A stretch of DNA of 64,000 bases from Orobanche coerulescens (Eukaryota > Streptophyta > Magnoliopsida > Lamiales > Orobanchaceae), in assembly GCA_033398695.1 (NCBI GenBank), contig CM065803.1:48289501-48353500 (forward strand), written 5' to 3'. Positions 21,427 to 32,046 of this stretch are shown here, piece by piece. A model generated the notes under the pieces. The model saw only the letters and a list, made by a program, of their open reading frames with translations. It ran no database searches and was not told where the DNA came from. The translations under genes were made by a program, and so were the position numbers. Position 1 is the stretch's first letter. Every line of letters starts with the position of its first letter.

Positions 21427-23684
21427 GATCGGGCGTAAGCGATCGCGTCTTTTTGTAGTGTAGGCCAGAAAAGGCCTTGCCTGGTCGTCTTGTGGATGAG
21501 AGCTCGCCCTCCAGCGTGATTTCCACAGATCCCGTCATGGATTTCGGCTAAAACAAGTCGGCCTTCCTCCGTCGTAATGTACTTGAGGAGAGGTAGGCTG
21601 AAAGCTCGCTTGTAAAGCCGGTCGTCCAATAGGGTGTATCTGGTCGCTCGGAGCTGAAGCTGGCGATCTTTGATCCGATATGCAGGGACCGTTCCGTCCT
21701 TTAAGTATTTAATGATCCAGTTCTCTTCGGCGATGGCAACTTTTGTGACCAGGCTTCTATCGATCGCCAATTTTGCTGACTTCGTGATTTGGATGTTAGA
21801 GAAGTCTGCCGCCCCATCTGACGATGCGAGTTTGGATAGGGCATCGGCCTGGGAGTTGTGCTCTCTCGGGACTTGTTTGATCAACACCTCTTCAAACTTT
21901 GTGCATATTTCGGCGACCAATTCTTGATATCTGATCATCTGTTCGCCGCACGCCTCATATTCCCCCTTGACTTGGTTCACGACCAAGAGGGAGTCCATGA
22001 AGATGTGGAGGCGACGAACATCCAGGGCGAGTGCTAGATCGAGTCTGCCTACCAAGGCTTCGTACTCGGCTTCATTGTTGGTCGCACGGAACCCGAAACG
22101 CACAGCATTTGTGAAACTTTGGCCGTCGGGGCTGATGAGGACAATCCCTGCCCCCGCTCGCGAGCTGGTCGCCGAGCCATCTACGTACAATTTCCAGGCA
22201 GGACGGCCGACCTGGGTTGGGCTGGGCGGGAACGTTAGTTCCACCACGAAATCCGCCAGAGCTTGGCCTTTGATCGTCGTCCGAGGAGCGTACGTGACAC
22301 CATATTGGGCGATCTCCAGTGACCACTTGAGGAGTCGCCCGTTGGTGTCTGGTCGGTGCAGAACTTGCCTTAGGGGGAGAGTCGTCAGAACCTCCACTTG
22401 GTGTTCGAAGAAGTAAGCCCTCAGCTTGCGAACACTCATGACTAATGCGTGGTCGAGCTTCTCCAGAGGCGTGTAACGCATTTCCGCGTCATGGAGCGCT
22501 TGACTAACGAAGTAGATCGGCAAGTGGGCTTGCCCCTCTGCTCGCACTAATACAGCGCTCAGCGCGACCTCCGAGGCCGCCAGGTAGAGGAATAGCTTTT
22601 CGCCGGGGATTGGCTTCGCCAAAATTTGGGGATTAGACAGATACCCCTTGATTTTGGCGAATGCCATTTGACTTTCCTTTGTCCATGCAAATTTCTTATT
22701 CTTTATGGTGGCGAAGAATGGCTTGCTTTTGTCTTTGAGCCGAGAAATGAAACCGTTAAGGGCTGCTAGACAACCCGTGAGACGTTGCACCTGTTTGACA
22801 TTCCGTGGCTCCTGCATGTTGAGGATCGCCTGGATCTTGGTGGGGTTCGCTTCGATCCCCCTTTGGCTCACGATGTGCCCCAGGAACTTTCCGGAGCTTA
22901 CCCCGAAGTTGCATTTCTTGGGGTTCAGTTTCATGTTAAGTTTCTCGAGGATGGCGAACGTCTCGGCAAGGTCTTTGAGGTGATCTTCCTTTTTGAGGCT
23001 CTTGACCACGATGTCGTCAATGTAAACCTCCATGGTCTTACCGATCTGATCGGCGAACATCCCGTTGACTAGTCGTTGGTAGGTCGGCCCCGCGTTTTTC
23101 AGGCCGAACGACATTCGGACCCAAAAGTACACGTCTTTTTCCGTGTGGAACGACGTGTGTTTTACATATTTCTCCGCCATTGGGATCTGATGGTACCCGA
23201 CGAAGGCATCCATAAACGACATCATTTCGCAATCTGCCGTGCTATCGACCAAGTGGTCAATATGAGGCATTGGAAAGTGGTATTTCGGACATGCCGCGTT
23301 GAGGTCGGTGAAATCGATGCATAACCTCCATGAGTTGCTCGCCTTTCTGCCGAGCACCGCATTGGCTACCCACTATGGCTCGTCGGTAGCTACTCCGATC
23401 AGTTTGTTGTCGAGTAGCTTTTTGACTTCTGCGTCGAGCGCAGCGTACTTCTCAGGACCGAATTTCCTATGTTTCTGGTGCACAGGCTTCCTTTCTGGGT
23501 CGATCTTTAGATAGTGGCAAGCGTGTTCAGGACTAATGCCGACCATATCTTGATGCGACCAGGTAAAGATTCCGATGTTCTTACGTAGTAAACTGATCAG
23601 ATCGTCTTTTAACTCGAGACCGACGCTTGTGCCGATCTGCACTTCCCGCTCCGGGCGAGCCAGATCTATCATTATACTTTCCAA
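21300..23684 (-). pseudogene. E3 reverse transcriptase, double RNase H and integrase zinc finger
   Basis: One minus-strand frame encodes, in order: reverse transcriptase (WRLCIDFTDLN, FMDAFVGYHQIPM, catalytic YIDDIVVKS), the gypsy RNase H end (VTYAPRTTIKGQALADF), a second RNase H (YVDGSATSSRAGAG, NNEAEYEAL, MDSLLVV, ADALSKL: the D-E-D-D set is present), and the integrase zinc finger (H-x7-H then CHKC) with the first catalytic region (WGIDLIGPF). A TAG at 23370-23372 interrupts it. The order RT-RNH-aRNH-IN identifies the Tat branch. The polymerase copies genomic RNA into cDNA in virus-like particles. After 21300 the frame is shifted relative to the integrase core. Confidence 0.93.
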
Positions 23685-23708
23685 CTCTTCAATGGGGACG
23701 GTCGCTTC

Positions 23709-24551
23709 TCATTTGGAATGATTGTCGGACTCGATCCTTGGATCAATGTCGAGGCTTGGCTCGAAATCGATCCTTGGCTCGATGTCATCCGACAATTGTT
23801 GCGAGATGCCATCCTCTGAGTCGGGTTGGTATGAGGTGCTTGGCTCATCGATATCCATTGGTTGAATGTCGATTGCCTCAATGTTATAAATAGCATGGGA
23901 AACGTTTAAAGGGGAAGTTACGACACAGGAGTAATTCAAACATTTCTTTGCCATTAGCTGGTCTTCTTTTACAGTACTGACCGTCCCATCGGTAGTGGGG
24001 AACTTGATACAGTAAAAGAAAGAAGAGGCGACCGCCTCAAAGGTTTCTATAAAGGGGCGACCTAGGAACCCATTATAGATGTTGGGCCTATCTATGATTA
24101 CAAAATTGAGGTTCCTACTGATCTTAACCTTGGGATCATAACAGCATATTAGCTCGACAGAGAGCTTGATCCTTCCGTAGGCTTGGACCGTGTTGTCGCC
24201 AAACCCTTGAAGCACAATATCAAATGGCTTGATGAACTTGGTCAGGTTGCCGAGCTGGTCCAGAGCAGATTTGAATATGATGCTGCAAAAGCTCCCATTG
24301 TCAACCAGCACGCGGTCGACCACTTTCCCAAGGATACATGCAGAGATTACCAATGCATCCTCTTTGGGGTACTGCACTCCCTCCCTATCCTTGTTGGATA
24401 AGGAGATGAGTGCGTCTTTGGAGATGGTCGGCTCTGGGGGCACCATGACATGGACTCCGGCGAACGCCCTCAGCTCGGCCTTCCGCTTTATATTTGATAT
24501 GGTGGAAACCGGGGAAAGACCTCCGAAGTTTCCACCTCCCGACTGAAGCAT
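23709..24551 (-). pseudogene. E3 aspartic protease region
   Basis: This is in the same frame as gag and reverse transcriptase. The active-site motif is VLVDNGSFCSIIF, the D-N-G-S version common in plant Tat elements. ADALVISACILGKVVDRVL-like sequence precedes it and an FLGRPFIE motif follows. The protease would cut the polyprotein. A TGA at 23706-23708 separates it from the polymerase and a TAA at 24594-24596 separates it from gag. Because the frame is preserved, these are nonsense changes rather than normal gene borders, although suppression of the gag stop cannot be excluded. Confidence 0.85.
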
Positions 24552-24596
24552 ATTGATCCGGCCGTCGGGGTTGATCGGAGGGATTGACTTGTCTGA

Positions 24597-26105
24597 TTAC
24601 TCCAGCTCGTTTTGCTCGATCCTGGCGACCGGATTGGGAGGGATTCCGTCGTTCTGTCGGCCATCGTGCCCCCCGGTCCTTTCTTCCCGGGGTTCTGGCT
24701 TGGTCACCAAATTGTCCAGCTTGCCTTCCTCGAACAACCTCCAGAGTTGTCTGAGGAGGTTGCGGCACTGGCTGGTGTTGTGGCCAGGACTTTTGTGGTA
24801 GGCACAAAATTTGCTGCGGTCCAGATGACCGTTGTCCCTCATCGGCTTCGGCTTGCTAATCCATTCGCGCCCCTTGATGGCGTTGAAGATATGGGTCGGA
24901 GACAGATTGAGGTTGCGGAGGAGGTGAATTTCCACATCCTCGAAGGCCTTGAACTCACCGGGCAGCTTTGCGACCGCCTTTCTGGGTTTGGACACCGCCT
25001 TTTTCGGGATGGGAGATGGCGCCTTCCCTTCTCCGGTAGATCCCTCGCCTAAGCGAAGGGTGAGCATTCTCTGCCTGGCCATAAAGTCAGCTGCCTTGAC
25101 GCGGAAGGTCGCGTAGGTTGGGGGGATGTCCTTCGTGAGGTGCCTGAACATGGGTGAATGGCCATAGAATCCCCCTAGGACTGAGTAGAGGGTTAGCTCA
25201 TCGCTAATGGGCTCGCCAGTGAGGACTATTTCATCCACCCGGTCGATGTAGTCTTCGTCGAGCTCGTCCTTCCCCTGCCTGATCTTCATCATGCGGTGGG
25301 GGCCTTCTGGCCGAGCGACTTTGGCGGCGAAATACGACGTGATGTCGTTCGCCAGCTTCTCAAAACCGTTGATTGAATGCGGTGACAGTGAGATGTACCA
25401 CCTATGGGCAAGATCGCCCAATGTTAATGGGAACATTCGGCACTTCGTCGTGTCTGATGCCCCGCATCCGGTCATGTAGATCCAGAACTTGCTCAAGTGG
25501 GTCTCAGGGTCTGATCTCCCCTCGTATAAAGGTGTTTGAGGAGGAGCGATCTTCGGTTGTACGGGGGCAAGCTCGATCTGGACCGCGAGCGGCTCACTCG
25601 GTCCGGCGATCGATCTCTTGGCGCCTGCCCCAGTTTCTATGAGCGCCTTCATTTCGTCCAGCTGGCGCTGCATTGCGGCCATCGCCGTAGCTTGACTGCT
25701 CGCGGTTTGGCTCTCGGAGCGGGAGCCGAGGCGATCATGTACCGATCTCCTGGCCCCGTGGTAGGTGACGAGGTCTCTGCCGCCGAGCTCAATTCTTAGG
25801 CGAGCGGGAGCCAGACGGCCGGCCTGTCTTCTGGGCGTTGGGTACGCTGAACTCCTGGTGACGGATTCGGACTCCGATGTCTCATGGCTGGGGCCCGAAT
25901 TCCCGGTTCGCCATGAGGTATCACTCCCTAGGCGGCTGAAGACGGAATCGTCCCGCCTTACGAACGCCTTTTCCTGCGGCTCGGGGCTTTCGGACGATTT
26001 CTCAACATATAGCCCCTTGAGCTTCCGCTTGCCCGCACGGCGGATGGCTGATGGAGTAATGGTGGGCGAGTTGCATGCTCTTCGTCGCTCCCTTAAGATG
26101 GCCAT
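24597..26105 (-). CDS. gag: E3 Gag protein
   Basis: A 502-residue ORF. Residues about 190-330 match the retrotransposon gag core (LYEGRSDPETHLSKF, WYISLSPHSINGFEKL, EDYIDRV). A CCHC-like knuckle, CAYHKSPGHNTSQC, lies near residue 440, for nucleic-acid binding. The N-terminal third is charged and low in complexity. The frame stays open upstream to about 26205, so ATG 26105 may be internal and the true start mutated: an in-frame TAA lies just beyond. It would form the cytoplasmic virus-like particle. It sits about 300 nt downstream of the primer site, as expected. This is the only intact long ORF of the element. Confidence 0.85.
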   Translation of the reverse strand: MAILRERRRACNSPTITPSAIRRAGKRKLKGLYVEKSSESPEPQEKAFVRRDDSVFSRLGSDTSWRTGNSGPSHETSESESVTRSSAYPTPRRQAGRLAPARLRIELGGRDLVTYHGARRSVHDRLGSRSESQTASSQATAMAAMQRQLDEMKALIETGAGAKRSIAGPSEPLAVQIELAPVQPKIAPPQTPLYEGRSDPETHLSKFWIYMTGCGASDTTKCRMFPLTLGDLAHRWYISLSPHSINGFEKLANDITSYFAAKVARPEGPHRMMKIRQGKDELDEDYIDRVDEIVLTGEPISDELTLYSVLGGFYGHSPMFRHLTKDIPPTYATFRVKAADFMARQRMLTLRLGEGSTGEGKAPSPIPKKAVSKPRKAVAKLPGEFKAFEDVEIHLLRNLNLSPTHIFNAIKGREWISKPKPMRDNGHLDRSKFCAYHKSPGHNTSQCRNLLRQLWRLFEEGKLDNLVTKPEPREERTGGHDGRQNDGIPPNPVARIEQNELE

Positions 26106-26400
26106 GGCCTCCTCGATCTGTTCCGCAGTTTGGAATCGATCGAGTGAGAGGCTGGGGTTGTCCCTCGGGGGCGGGAGTGAGAGTCTAGCGTTGCCGCGGT
26201 CACCTTACGCCGCAGGTTGGGACTCGGATTGAGCCGGAATAAGGCGTCCGGCAGATCACAGGGTGGCTCTTTTCGAGGTCGTGGCAGACATCATGATTCT
26301 GAAGGTTTTTCTTTAAAGAACAGTGAGTGTTTGTTCAAGTATATGCTCCGGAGAACAGTGAGTGTTCTTCGAAACAGTCGGGAAGAAAATGAAGATAGAT

Positions 26401-26418
26401 GCCCTTCTTCTAGCGCCA
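26401..26418 (-). promoter_or_regulatory. E3 primer-binding site
   Basis: Minus-strand TGGCGCTAGAAGAAGGGC starts two bases after the 5' LTR end. TGGCGC is a common beginning of plant gypsy primer sites. The exact tRNA was not assigned. Confidence 0.7.
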
Positions 26419-26420
26419 AT

Positions 26421-27310
26421 TGTTGTTACCCAAAATATTATCCGGAGATGATATGCTGGAATGGACGAGTAACAAACAAAATGCGGGAGCACGTCCTGGG
26501 GAAGTAAATAACACAAGATTTGCCGGGGTTGTTAGTCCCGGACTTAAATGCTCTCACGATATATTATTAATATGAATACTGGTGAGTAAAAATATTAATG
26601 TTAGAGTACAATTTGTAAAGACCCTAGTTATCTTAGCTCTTGATGCTGAAGATTGCCTGAAGAACCAGAGTTGAAGCTTTGTGAGTTCTTGTTATAAGGA
26701 TGAGAAGTTCTCTGTATTGTTTGTTGTGTGTAATCATGTTAACGTTATCACTCTCTTTTTGCCAATGTTTTAGGCCTTATATTTATAGGAGAAGAGGTTG
26801 CTAGGATGTCCCTGTCCACCGCGGGCGATCGCCGTTCCTGCACTTAAATAAGGCGGGAGATCGTCCCAGCACGTGCGACTGTTTCCTTAAAGTCCGCAGC
26901 TGCTGCTGGCAGCCAGATGCGCGAACCAATGAGGAGGCGACAGGTGCCTCACGTCGCTGTCTTGGGCGGTCCCACCTAGGACCTTTCGGCGGGTCTGTCG
27001 GTAGGTGAAGCCGTCCTTATCACTGACAGCTGCTGATGGGCTGGAGTAAAGCCAGCTCTTGCGGCGCCTTTTGCGGATCTGCTTGTGGGTCTCCACCCGA
27101 GATTCGGTCTTCGCAGACTTTGACGGGTGTCGGATTCACACGTGGCATGGGACGGTCGTCCCTGGTCGGACATTAGAGGCGATCGCCAGATGCCAATAGG
27201 CGATCGCCTTGGATGTCGACTGCTAGGCGCTTGCCCAGCCTCTGTCTTTTTTGGTTGGCTTCCGACCATTAGGCCGATCGCCTTTGAGGCGTATGAATCG
27301 CCGCACAACA
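26421..27310 (-). repeat. E3 5' LTR (890 bp)
   Basis: This is the promoter-bearing copy. On the minus strand a TATA-like TATAAATATAAG lies at about 26777-26790. GGCGATCGCC-type palindromes lie upstream (26825, 27178, 27201, 27273). It ends GGGTAACAACA before the primer site. Similarity to the 3' LTR suggests a fairly recent insertion. Confidence 0.92.
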
Positions 27311-27315
27311 TCCTT

Positions 27316-29312
27316 GATTAATCATTCCATAACCTCCTTTGATCAAGCGAATCAGGGTAAGTTTTCCTAAAATCTTAGTTTTGGGAAAATTGGGGATTTT
27401 ATTTGATTTCGTCCGTTTGATCCGCAATAACTTAGATTAGTGATGGATTGTTGATTATTAAGTCATATTATACCAATTTCCTTGTTGATACATGGTTCGA
27501 TTGCTAAAGATTGTTTGTTTTGTTGAGTTCCTTATTGACGCCTTGAAGGTGTCTGGTGAAAGTTCTTAGAGGGGGGTTTCGGGCGTTCCACGATTATTCT
27601 TCCTCGTACGATCGTTGATTATTGATGATGTGATGTTAGGGTCAAGTTCCTTGCGAAGAACTCAAGTTAGAACTCTTCCGTTCGTCGTTTTCTTCAAGCT
27701 TCCCGATAGATCGTATTTCCGATGTTTTCGCCCGGAGGATTTAAGGTGTTTAAGGTTTTCCAATTGAGTCGTGTTCGTCGAAGTGTCCGGTATGGATTAT
27801 CGAGGCAAGTATCTTGTCCATACATTATGTGTTTTGTGGATATAATGGTTGATAATCGACGATATGTTCTAAATGAATGTTACAACCATTTTTCAAAAGA
27901 ATCGATATATTTATAATCATGGTTTTCTTAAAAGATGACTCGCATGTTCCGTGAATTAATGTGCTTAATTGAATAGGTGTATTAGCGTTGAGTATAATGT
28001 CGCCTTACTTTTGTGTGATGCCATTATGTAACATTATGTTGTCGGTAAATTTAAAGTTTAATCCTTTTGTTAAGATATGTGCGTGGAGTCATGTGGTTAG
28101 CGATGAATATGTGAGTCTGTGGGATATTGGTTGTGTCGTTCGGTGCTGTTGAGATAGTGTGCTTCCTTGTTGATAGTATTAGTTCTGGGTCGTGAGTATG
28201 TGTTGGATAATTTGGCCATTCTACCAAAGTACCTCGACTATATATATTGTGATTGACCCTTGGGGATTGTGGTTTGGCAATGTGAACGGATGAGAGTTGT
28301 AAGGTTGTTCTCGGTACTCTCACTCGGGGTTGACTCGACGGGGTCACACGGGGACCTGGTGGCTTAGCGGCTGGACCGGGTCGCGAGGGTTACTTTCGAG
28401 TGGGTATTCTCACCTAGGGTTGCTCGACGGGGCACACAGGGACTTGTTGGCTTGATGGCTGGACCGGGTCCCGAGAATTGCCGGAGTGTTTTGATGATGA
28501 TTAGTTGTGATATGTCCGGAGACATTATATATCGAGTCTTGGTGTTTGGCTAGAATGGCATGAAAGGGATGTGTTAGGTGTAATGTGTCTTTGGAAGTGA
28601 ATTGAAGTGGATAGTTGGGTCGTGGACCTCGTGTTTTATGAGCGGATTTGTATTTTGGAAAATAAAACTTTGGGTTGTGACCCTAAGTGGCTTTCGATTA
28701 ATTAAGAACTTTTTAATCACAAATGTTTTCAAAACTCCCGAGATACTAAACTGGTTTTTACATGACCAATGGTTTCTTTTATATCTTTATCGTTTGAACT
28801 ACTTTATCCACATGAAATATCTCGGGAAGTCGTTCGTTGTATTCTCGGAATGTGTTGTGTATGGCTCATATTTGCACTTTATAGTTGTACTAGCAAAACA
28901 GTTTTGCTAACCCCCGAGTATTCGGGGGGTGGATGTCTGTTCTGCATCCAGGTACATGCTGGTTTTGGTAGCAAAACACAGGATCGGTGCGAAGGATGAT
29001 GGAAGAAGAATGATACTAATCACATGAAGGCCAGTTTTGGGTGCAGTCAGTTGGAGTTCGTTGTATGGTCTTTTTTGCTGTCGTAATTTTTGTTTGTGAG
29101 TGTATTTTACCCTTGTATGGGTATGAGTCCAGACAGAGTTATGTATTTTAGAGTTGTATGATAATGATGTAAGATCAGATTAGTCTATTGATTTGTTATT
29201 CTATCACGTCGGTATGTAATGTATTGTGTTGTTTCGATGTCTAGCCTGGTAGATCCTCATAGAGAGGGTCTGCGGCGTGGAATATTCCCGATCTGATTCT
29301 GGGGGTGTTACA
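27316..29312 (+). repeat. E2 3' LTR, second part
   Basis: Continues the LTR interrupted by E3 and aligns with 9677-11654. It keeps the terminal segment missing from the 5' copy and ends GGGGGTGTTACA at 29312, followed by CAAAC. A deletion of about 30 bp near 28520 removes half of the TTGTGATA..TATCACAA hairpin kept in the 5' copy. Twin hairpins are at 28891-28928. Confidence 0.9.
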
Positions 29313-29325
29313 CAAACCCTACAAT

Positions 29326-29880
29326 TGGGGGTGTATTTCGAACCGAACGTTCGTGAAAATTTCACGAAAATATTCGGTCCATGTTCAGTTCGTGTTCGGT
29401 TCGGCAAATTCGAACAGTTCGCGAATATGTTCGTTACATACACGAACCGAACACGAACAAAATAATATATGGTCGTTAATTCGCGAACAAAGATTTTTTA
29501 TATATTTATTAATAATTTTATAATAATTAATAAATATAATTAATAAATTTATAATAATTAATAAATATGCGTACAAAATAAAACCTACCATTCCAAAATC
29601 CTTGATTTTAAAATCTATCTTCTCTTTTTATTTTTTAATTATTATTGCTTGTATTTTAGTTTTTTTTAGAACACAAACGAACAAACGAACGATCAAAACG
29701 AACCGAATAATCGAACGCTAACGAACGAACAAGAAATATGTGAAATTCTAACGAACCGAACACGAACAAGTGGTTTGCAATTTTATCGAGCACGAACACG
29801 AACCGAACGAACTGAATCCTTAACGAACGAAGGTTCGTTAAAGTCATCGTTCAGTTCGTTCGGTTCGAAATACACCCCTA
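29326..29880. mobile_element. hAT-type MITE, 555 bp, with 8-bp target duplication
   Basis: The terminal inverted repeats read GGGGTGTATTTCGAACCGAA from both ends; the left end is TGGGGGTG and the right end CACCCCTA. The flanks CCTACAAT (29318-29325) and CCTACTAT (29881-29888) match at 7 of 8 bases, the size expected of hAT insertions. GTTCG/CGAAC repeats fill the subterminal regions and the middle is A/T-rich. No transposase is present, so it is non-autonomous. It inserted directly beside the E2 target duplication. Confidence 0.9.
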
Positions 29881-30747
29881 CCTACTATCTTCAGTAGCAT
29901 ACTCATAACATTCCTATGAACACGAATTCCAGGTTGGTATAGCATCAACATACCTTACTACGGAGGAGAACGACGAATCACTTGGTGGAACTCAACACCG
30001 GGAGCTTGAACACTAATCCAAGATGTTTTCCATCTTCAACAACCAAGTAGAGAGGCCAATATACTGGTTTTGTAATGTTGGAAGGTCTGGGGAGAGGTAA
30101 GGTTCGGACAAAACGAGTGAAAGAAATGAAAGGGTTGTTGTCCTATTTATAAGAAATTACACATAACGTACGGTAGCCCTCTCTCATAGCGTACGGTAAT
30201 GGGTTACGAAGCTCGCTGCCTCAATTTGCCTCCAGTCCTGTGCACGCTATAAGTCATTACGTATGTTACATGCTGACTTTAGCGTACACTAATACGTACC
30301 ATTGCGTACATTAACGATCTTACAAAGCTTACTGCCTCTCTGTCCTCGACTTAGCATATGTTACCTGTATCCTGTAGCGTATGCTAAACACCGTTGACTT
30401 AACTTTTTCAAGAAGTCGTCCAGGTTCATTCAACACATCCCACAATATCTGCGATCTGGTTTCGTACTCACCTACCACGTCCCCATCTGGTTGACTGCAC
30501 ATTACGTACGCTAAGTGTCTACCTTAACATATGCTAATTCTCACATTTTAGCATACGTTAGCTTCATACGTTTGCGTACGTTAATTACATGCAGACACTT
30601 GCATGAATTAACATCCTTTACATCATACACTCATGAATACTGGAATACGGATACTGAAAATCATACTTCACTTGATTACATGGCATACTCAAATACCACA
30701 AGATTCAAATACATGTGAAAATACATAACAATTATTTGGGTATTACA
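29881..30747 (-). repeat. E1 5' LTR, proximal part
   Basis: On the minus strand it starts TGTAATACCC at 30747. It has the palindromic GCGTACGCTA cluster (30160-30550), then a TATA-like CTTATAAATAGGAC (near 30140-30155), and joins the rest of the LTR at 8939. It aligns with 1916-2777 of the 3' LTR. Confidence 0.85.
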
Positions 30748-31007
30748 TACTCCCTCTCTAAAAAGAAGTTTCGTCCGGAAACTTAAGATGTAAGTAATTA
30801 TGGGTATCTCGTCTTCATACTGTCTTCAGTCTCCCAAATTTCTTCTTCCACTCCATGTCGTGACCATTGAACTTTAACTAAGGAGATTGGTTTATTCCTC
30901 AATTGCTTGATTTGACTTTCGAGTATCTTAATCGGCTTCTATTTGAACGTGTCATCGTTAGCTACTTCGACCTGGCCAAAGTTGATGACATGACAGGATT
31001 CAAATAC
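30748..31007 (-). pseudogene. Pol 3' end (chromodomain) of a second chromovirus copy
   Basis: The minus-strand translation gives the integrase chromodomain tail (IKQLRNKPISL, VKVQWSRHGVEEE, TEDSMKTRYP) with at least one stop, followed by a polypurine tract (30748-30770) and the E1 5' LTR. The LTR at 30747 therefore serves as 3' LTR for this fragment and as 5' LTR for E1. The fragment stops abruptly at about 31007 against E4. It has no solo LTR, unlike its homologue at 6441. Confidence 0.75.
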
Positions 31008-32046
31008 AGGATATTTTCACCAAGTGCCAGTGCCTCAATAGCATTGTGACAACAACATCGTCAATCCAAGTCATTATTCCGGAATAATACATATATCACA
31101 TTTCAATAACCACATGGGCTATACTGATACGAGGTTCACACCCCATCGTATCCCAGAGGCCTCGTTAGAGCTTCCACGATTGTACAACCCATCGAGTGAT
31201 ACGAGGTTCGCACCCCATCGTACCCCAGAGCCCTCGTCATGCTAATCCCCGGCTTTATTCGACCACAAATCACAACTTCACAGCATGTTATCACCATAAC
31301 TTTGACGATGCAAGTCTAAAATCATTATTCAAAACTATAAATAACTTTACTTTTCAACGTTATGCTTGGTCACATCTTGCCCACAGTCCAACCAATGGTC
31401 ACAATTCGGTCGTCGAGTCTAAGACATGTTTAGGAACGATGAAATACGATGAAAGGGCCTTCGATGTTAAAGCTACATCATAAAGTTGAATGACCAACCT
31501 CTAAGCATTCTAACGAATATGGTATGACTACTAACATCACAATAATACTTGAAACAAGAATTGTAAATCTCGAGGCCGATCAAACAATCCAGTCACACTT
31601 CGATCAACGAGTCTAGGACATTCCTCCAAACGTCGAGGAGCAATGACAAGGTTATTGAGATGTTGAAGTGAATTCTTATGGCCTCATAATCGACTTTTAA
31701 GGTATTCTAACGAGTACAATTGAACCTGACATTGTTAAGATGACTCTTAATTATATTGCAGGTCGGGTTTAGATCACCAGTCAGAATAATAGAGGAAAAT
31801 ACACGGTTAAGAGAAATAATACATATGGGATCATGAGTTTTGCAACGAGAATAGTGTCAATCCATCTCAAGATAACGCGAAGGACGTCTCATAATCGATA
31901 AGTGTCGATACTCAAAATTCGAAAGTTGAAAGATAGGTTAAGGATGAATAATGGCAATAGTTACAAGTTCAACAAAACGACATAAGAATTCATAAAACGG
32001 GTCGGAAATTAGTAATTGTTTAGGGGTAAAAATCTGGGGTCTCACA
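31008..32046 (-). repeat. E4 3' LTR, incomplete
   Basis: Starts TGTGAGACCCC at 32046 on the minus strand, after the purine tract TAGGGGGAGAGGG (32047-32059). It lacks its last 500 bp, which the 5' LTR retains. A duplicated unit lies at 31137-31240. Confidence 0.7.

Larger units (their letters stand above)
15312..27310 (-). mobile_element. E3: Tat-lineage Ty3/gypsy retrotransposon with antisense gene, TCCTT duplication
   Basis: This is a full-length minus-strand element of 12.0 kb. In transcription order: 5' LTR (27310-26421), primer site, Gag, protease, reverse transcriptase, RNase H, a second archaeal-type RNase H, integrase, a spacer, an opposite-strand gene, polypurine tract and 3' LTR (16183-15312). 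TCCTT flanks it at 15307-15311 and 27311-27315. Two RNase H domains and an extra antisense ORF are known traits of the Tat/Ogre branch. Premature stops and a frameshift make it non-functional as it stands, although the LTRs are very similar. Confidence 0.93.
8940..29312 (+). mobile_element. E2: non-coding LTR retrotransposon with CAAAC target duplication
   Basis: E2 has two LTRs of about 2.72 and 2.73 kb, an initiator-Met-type primer site, a 2.9-kb internal region without retrotransposon domains, and a polypurine tract. It is flanked by CAAAC at 8935-8939 and 29313-29317. The 3' LTR is interrupted by E3. With no gag or pol it is a non-autonomous element of the large-derivative kind, and its mobilisation must have used another element's proteins. 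E6 is a related element: internal motifs match in inverted orientation, including a GATCGAACAACAAC-type minisatellite. Confidence 0.9.
1063..30747 (-). mobile_element. E1: chromovirus-type Ty3/gypsy element, internally deleted and heavily nested
   Basis: E1 runs on the minus strand from its 5' LTR (30747 down to 7396, interrupted) through a primer site at 7378-7390, a roughly 1-kb remnant internal region, a polypurine tract at 2778-2800, and its 3' LTR (2777-1063). The two LTRs align over most of their length by eye. The internal region keeps only the start of gag joined to the integrase C-terminus and chromodomain, so protease, reverse transcriptase and RNase H are gone. The 5' LTR is split by E2, which contains E3, and by a hAT MITE. 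The internal region is split by a solo LTR. The 3' LTR is cut by LTR-A. Confidence 0.8.
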
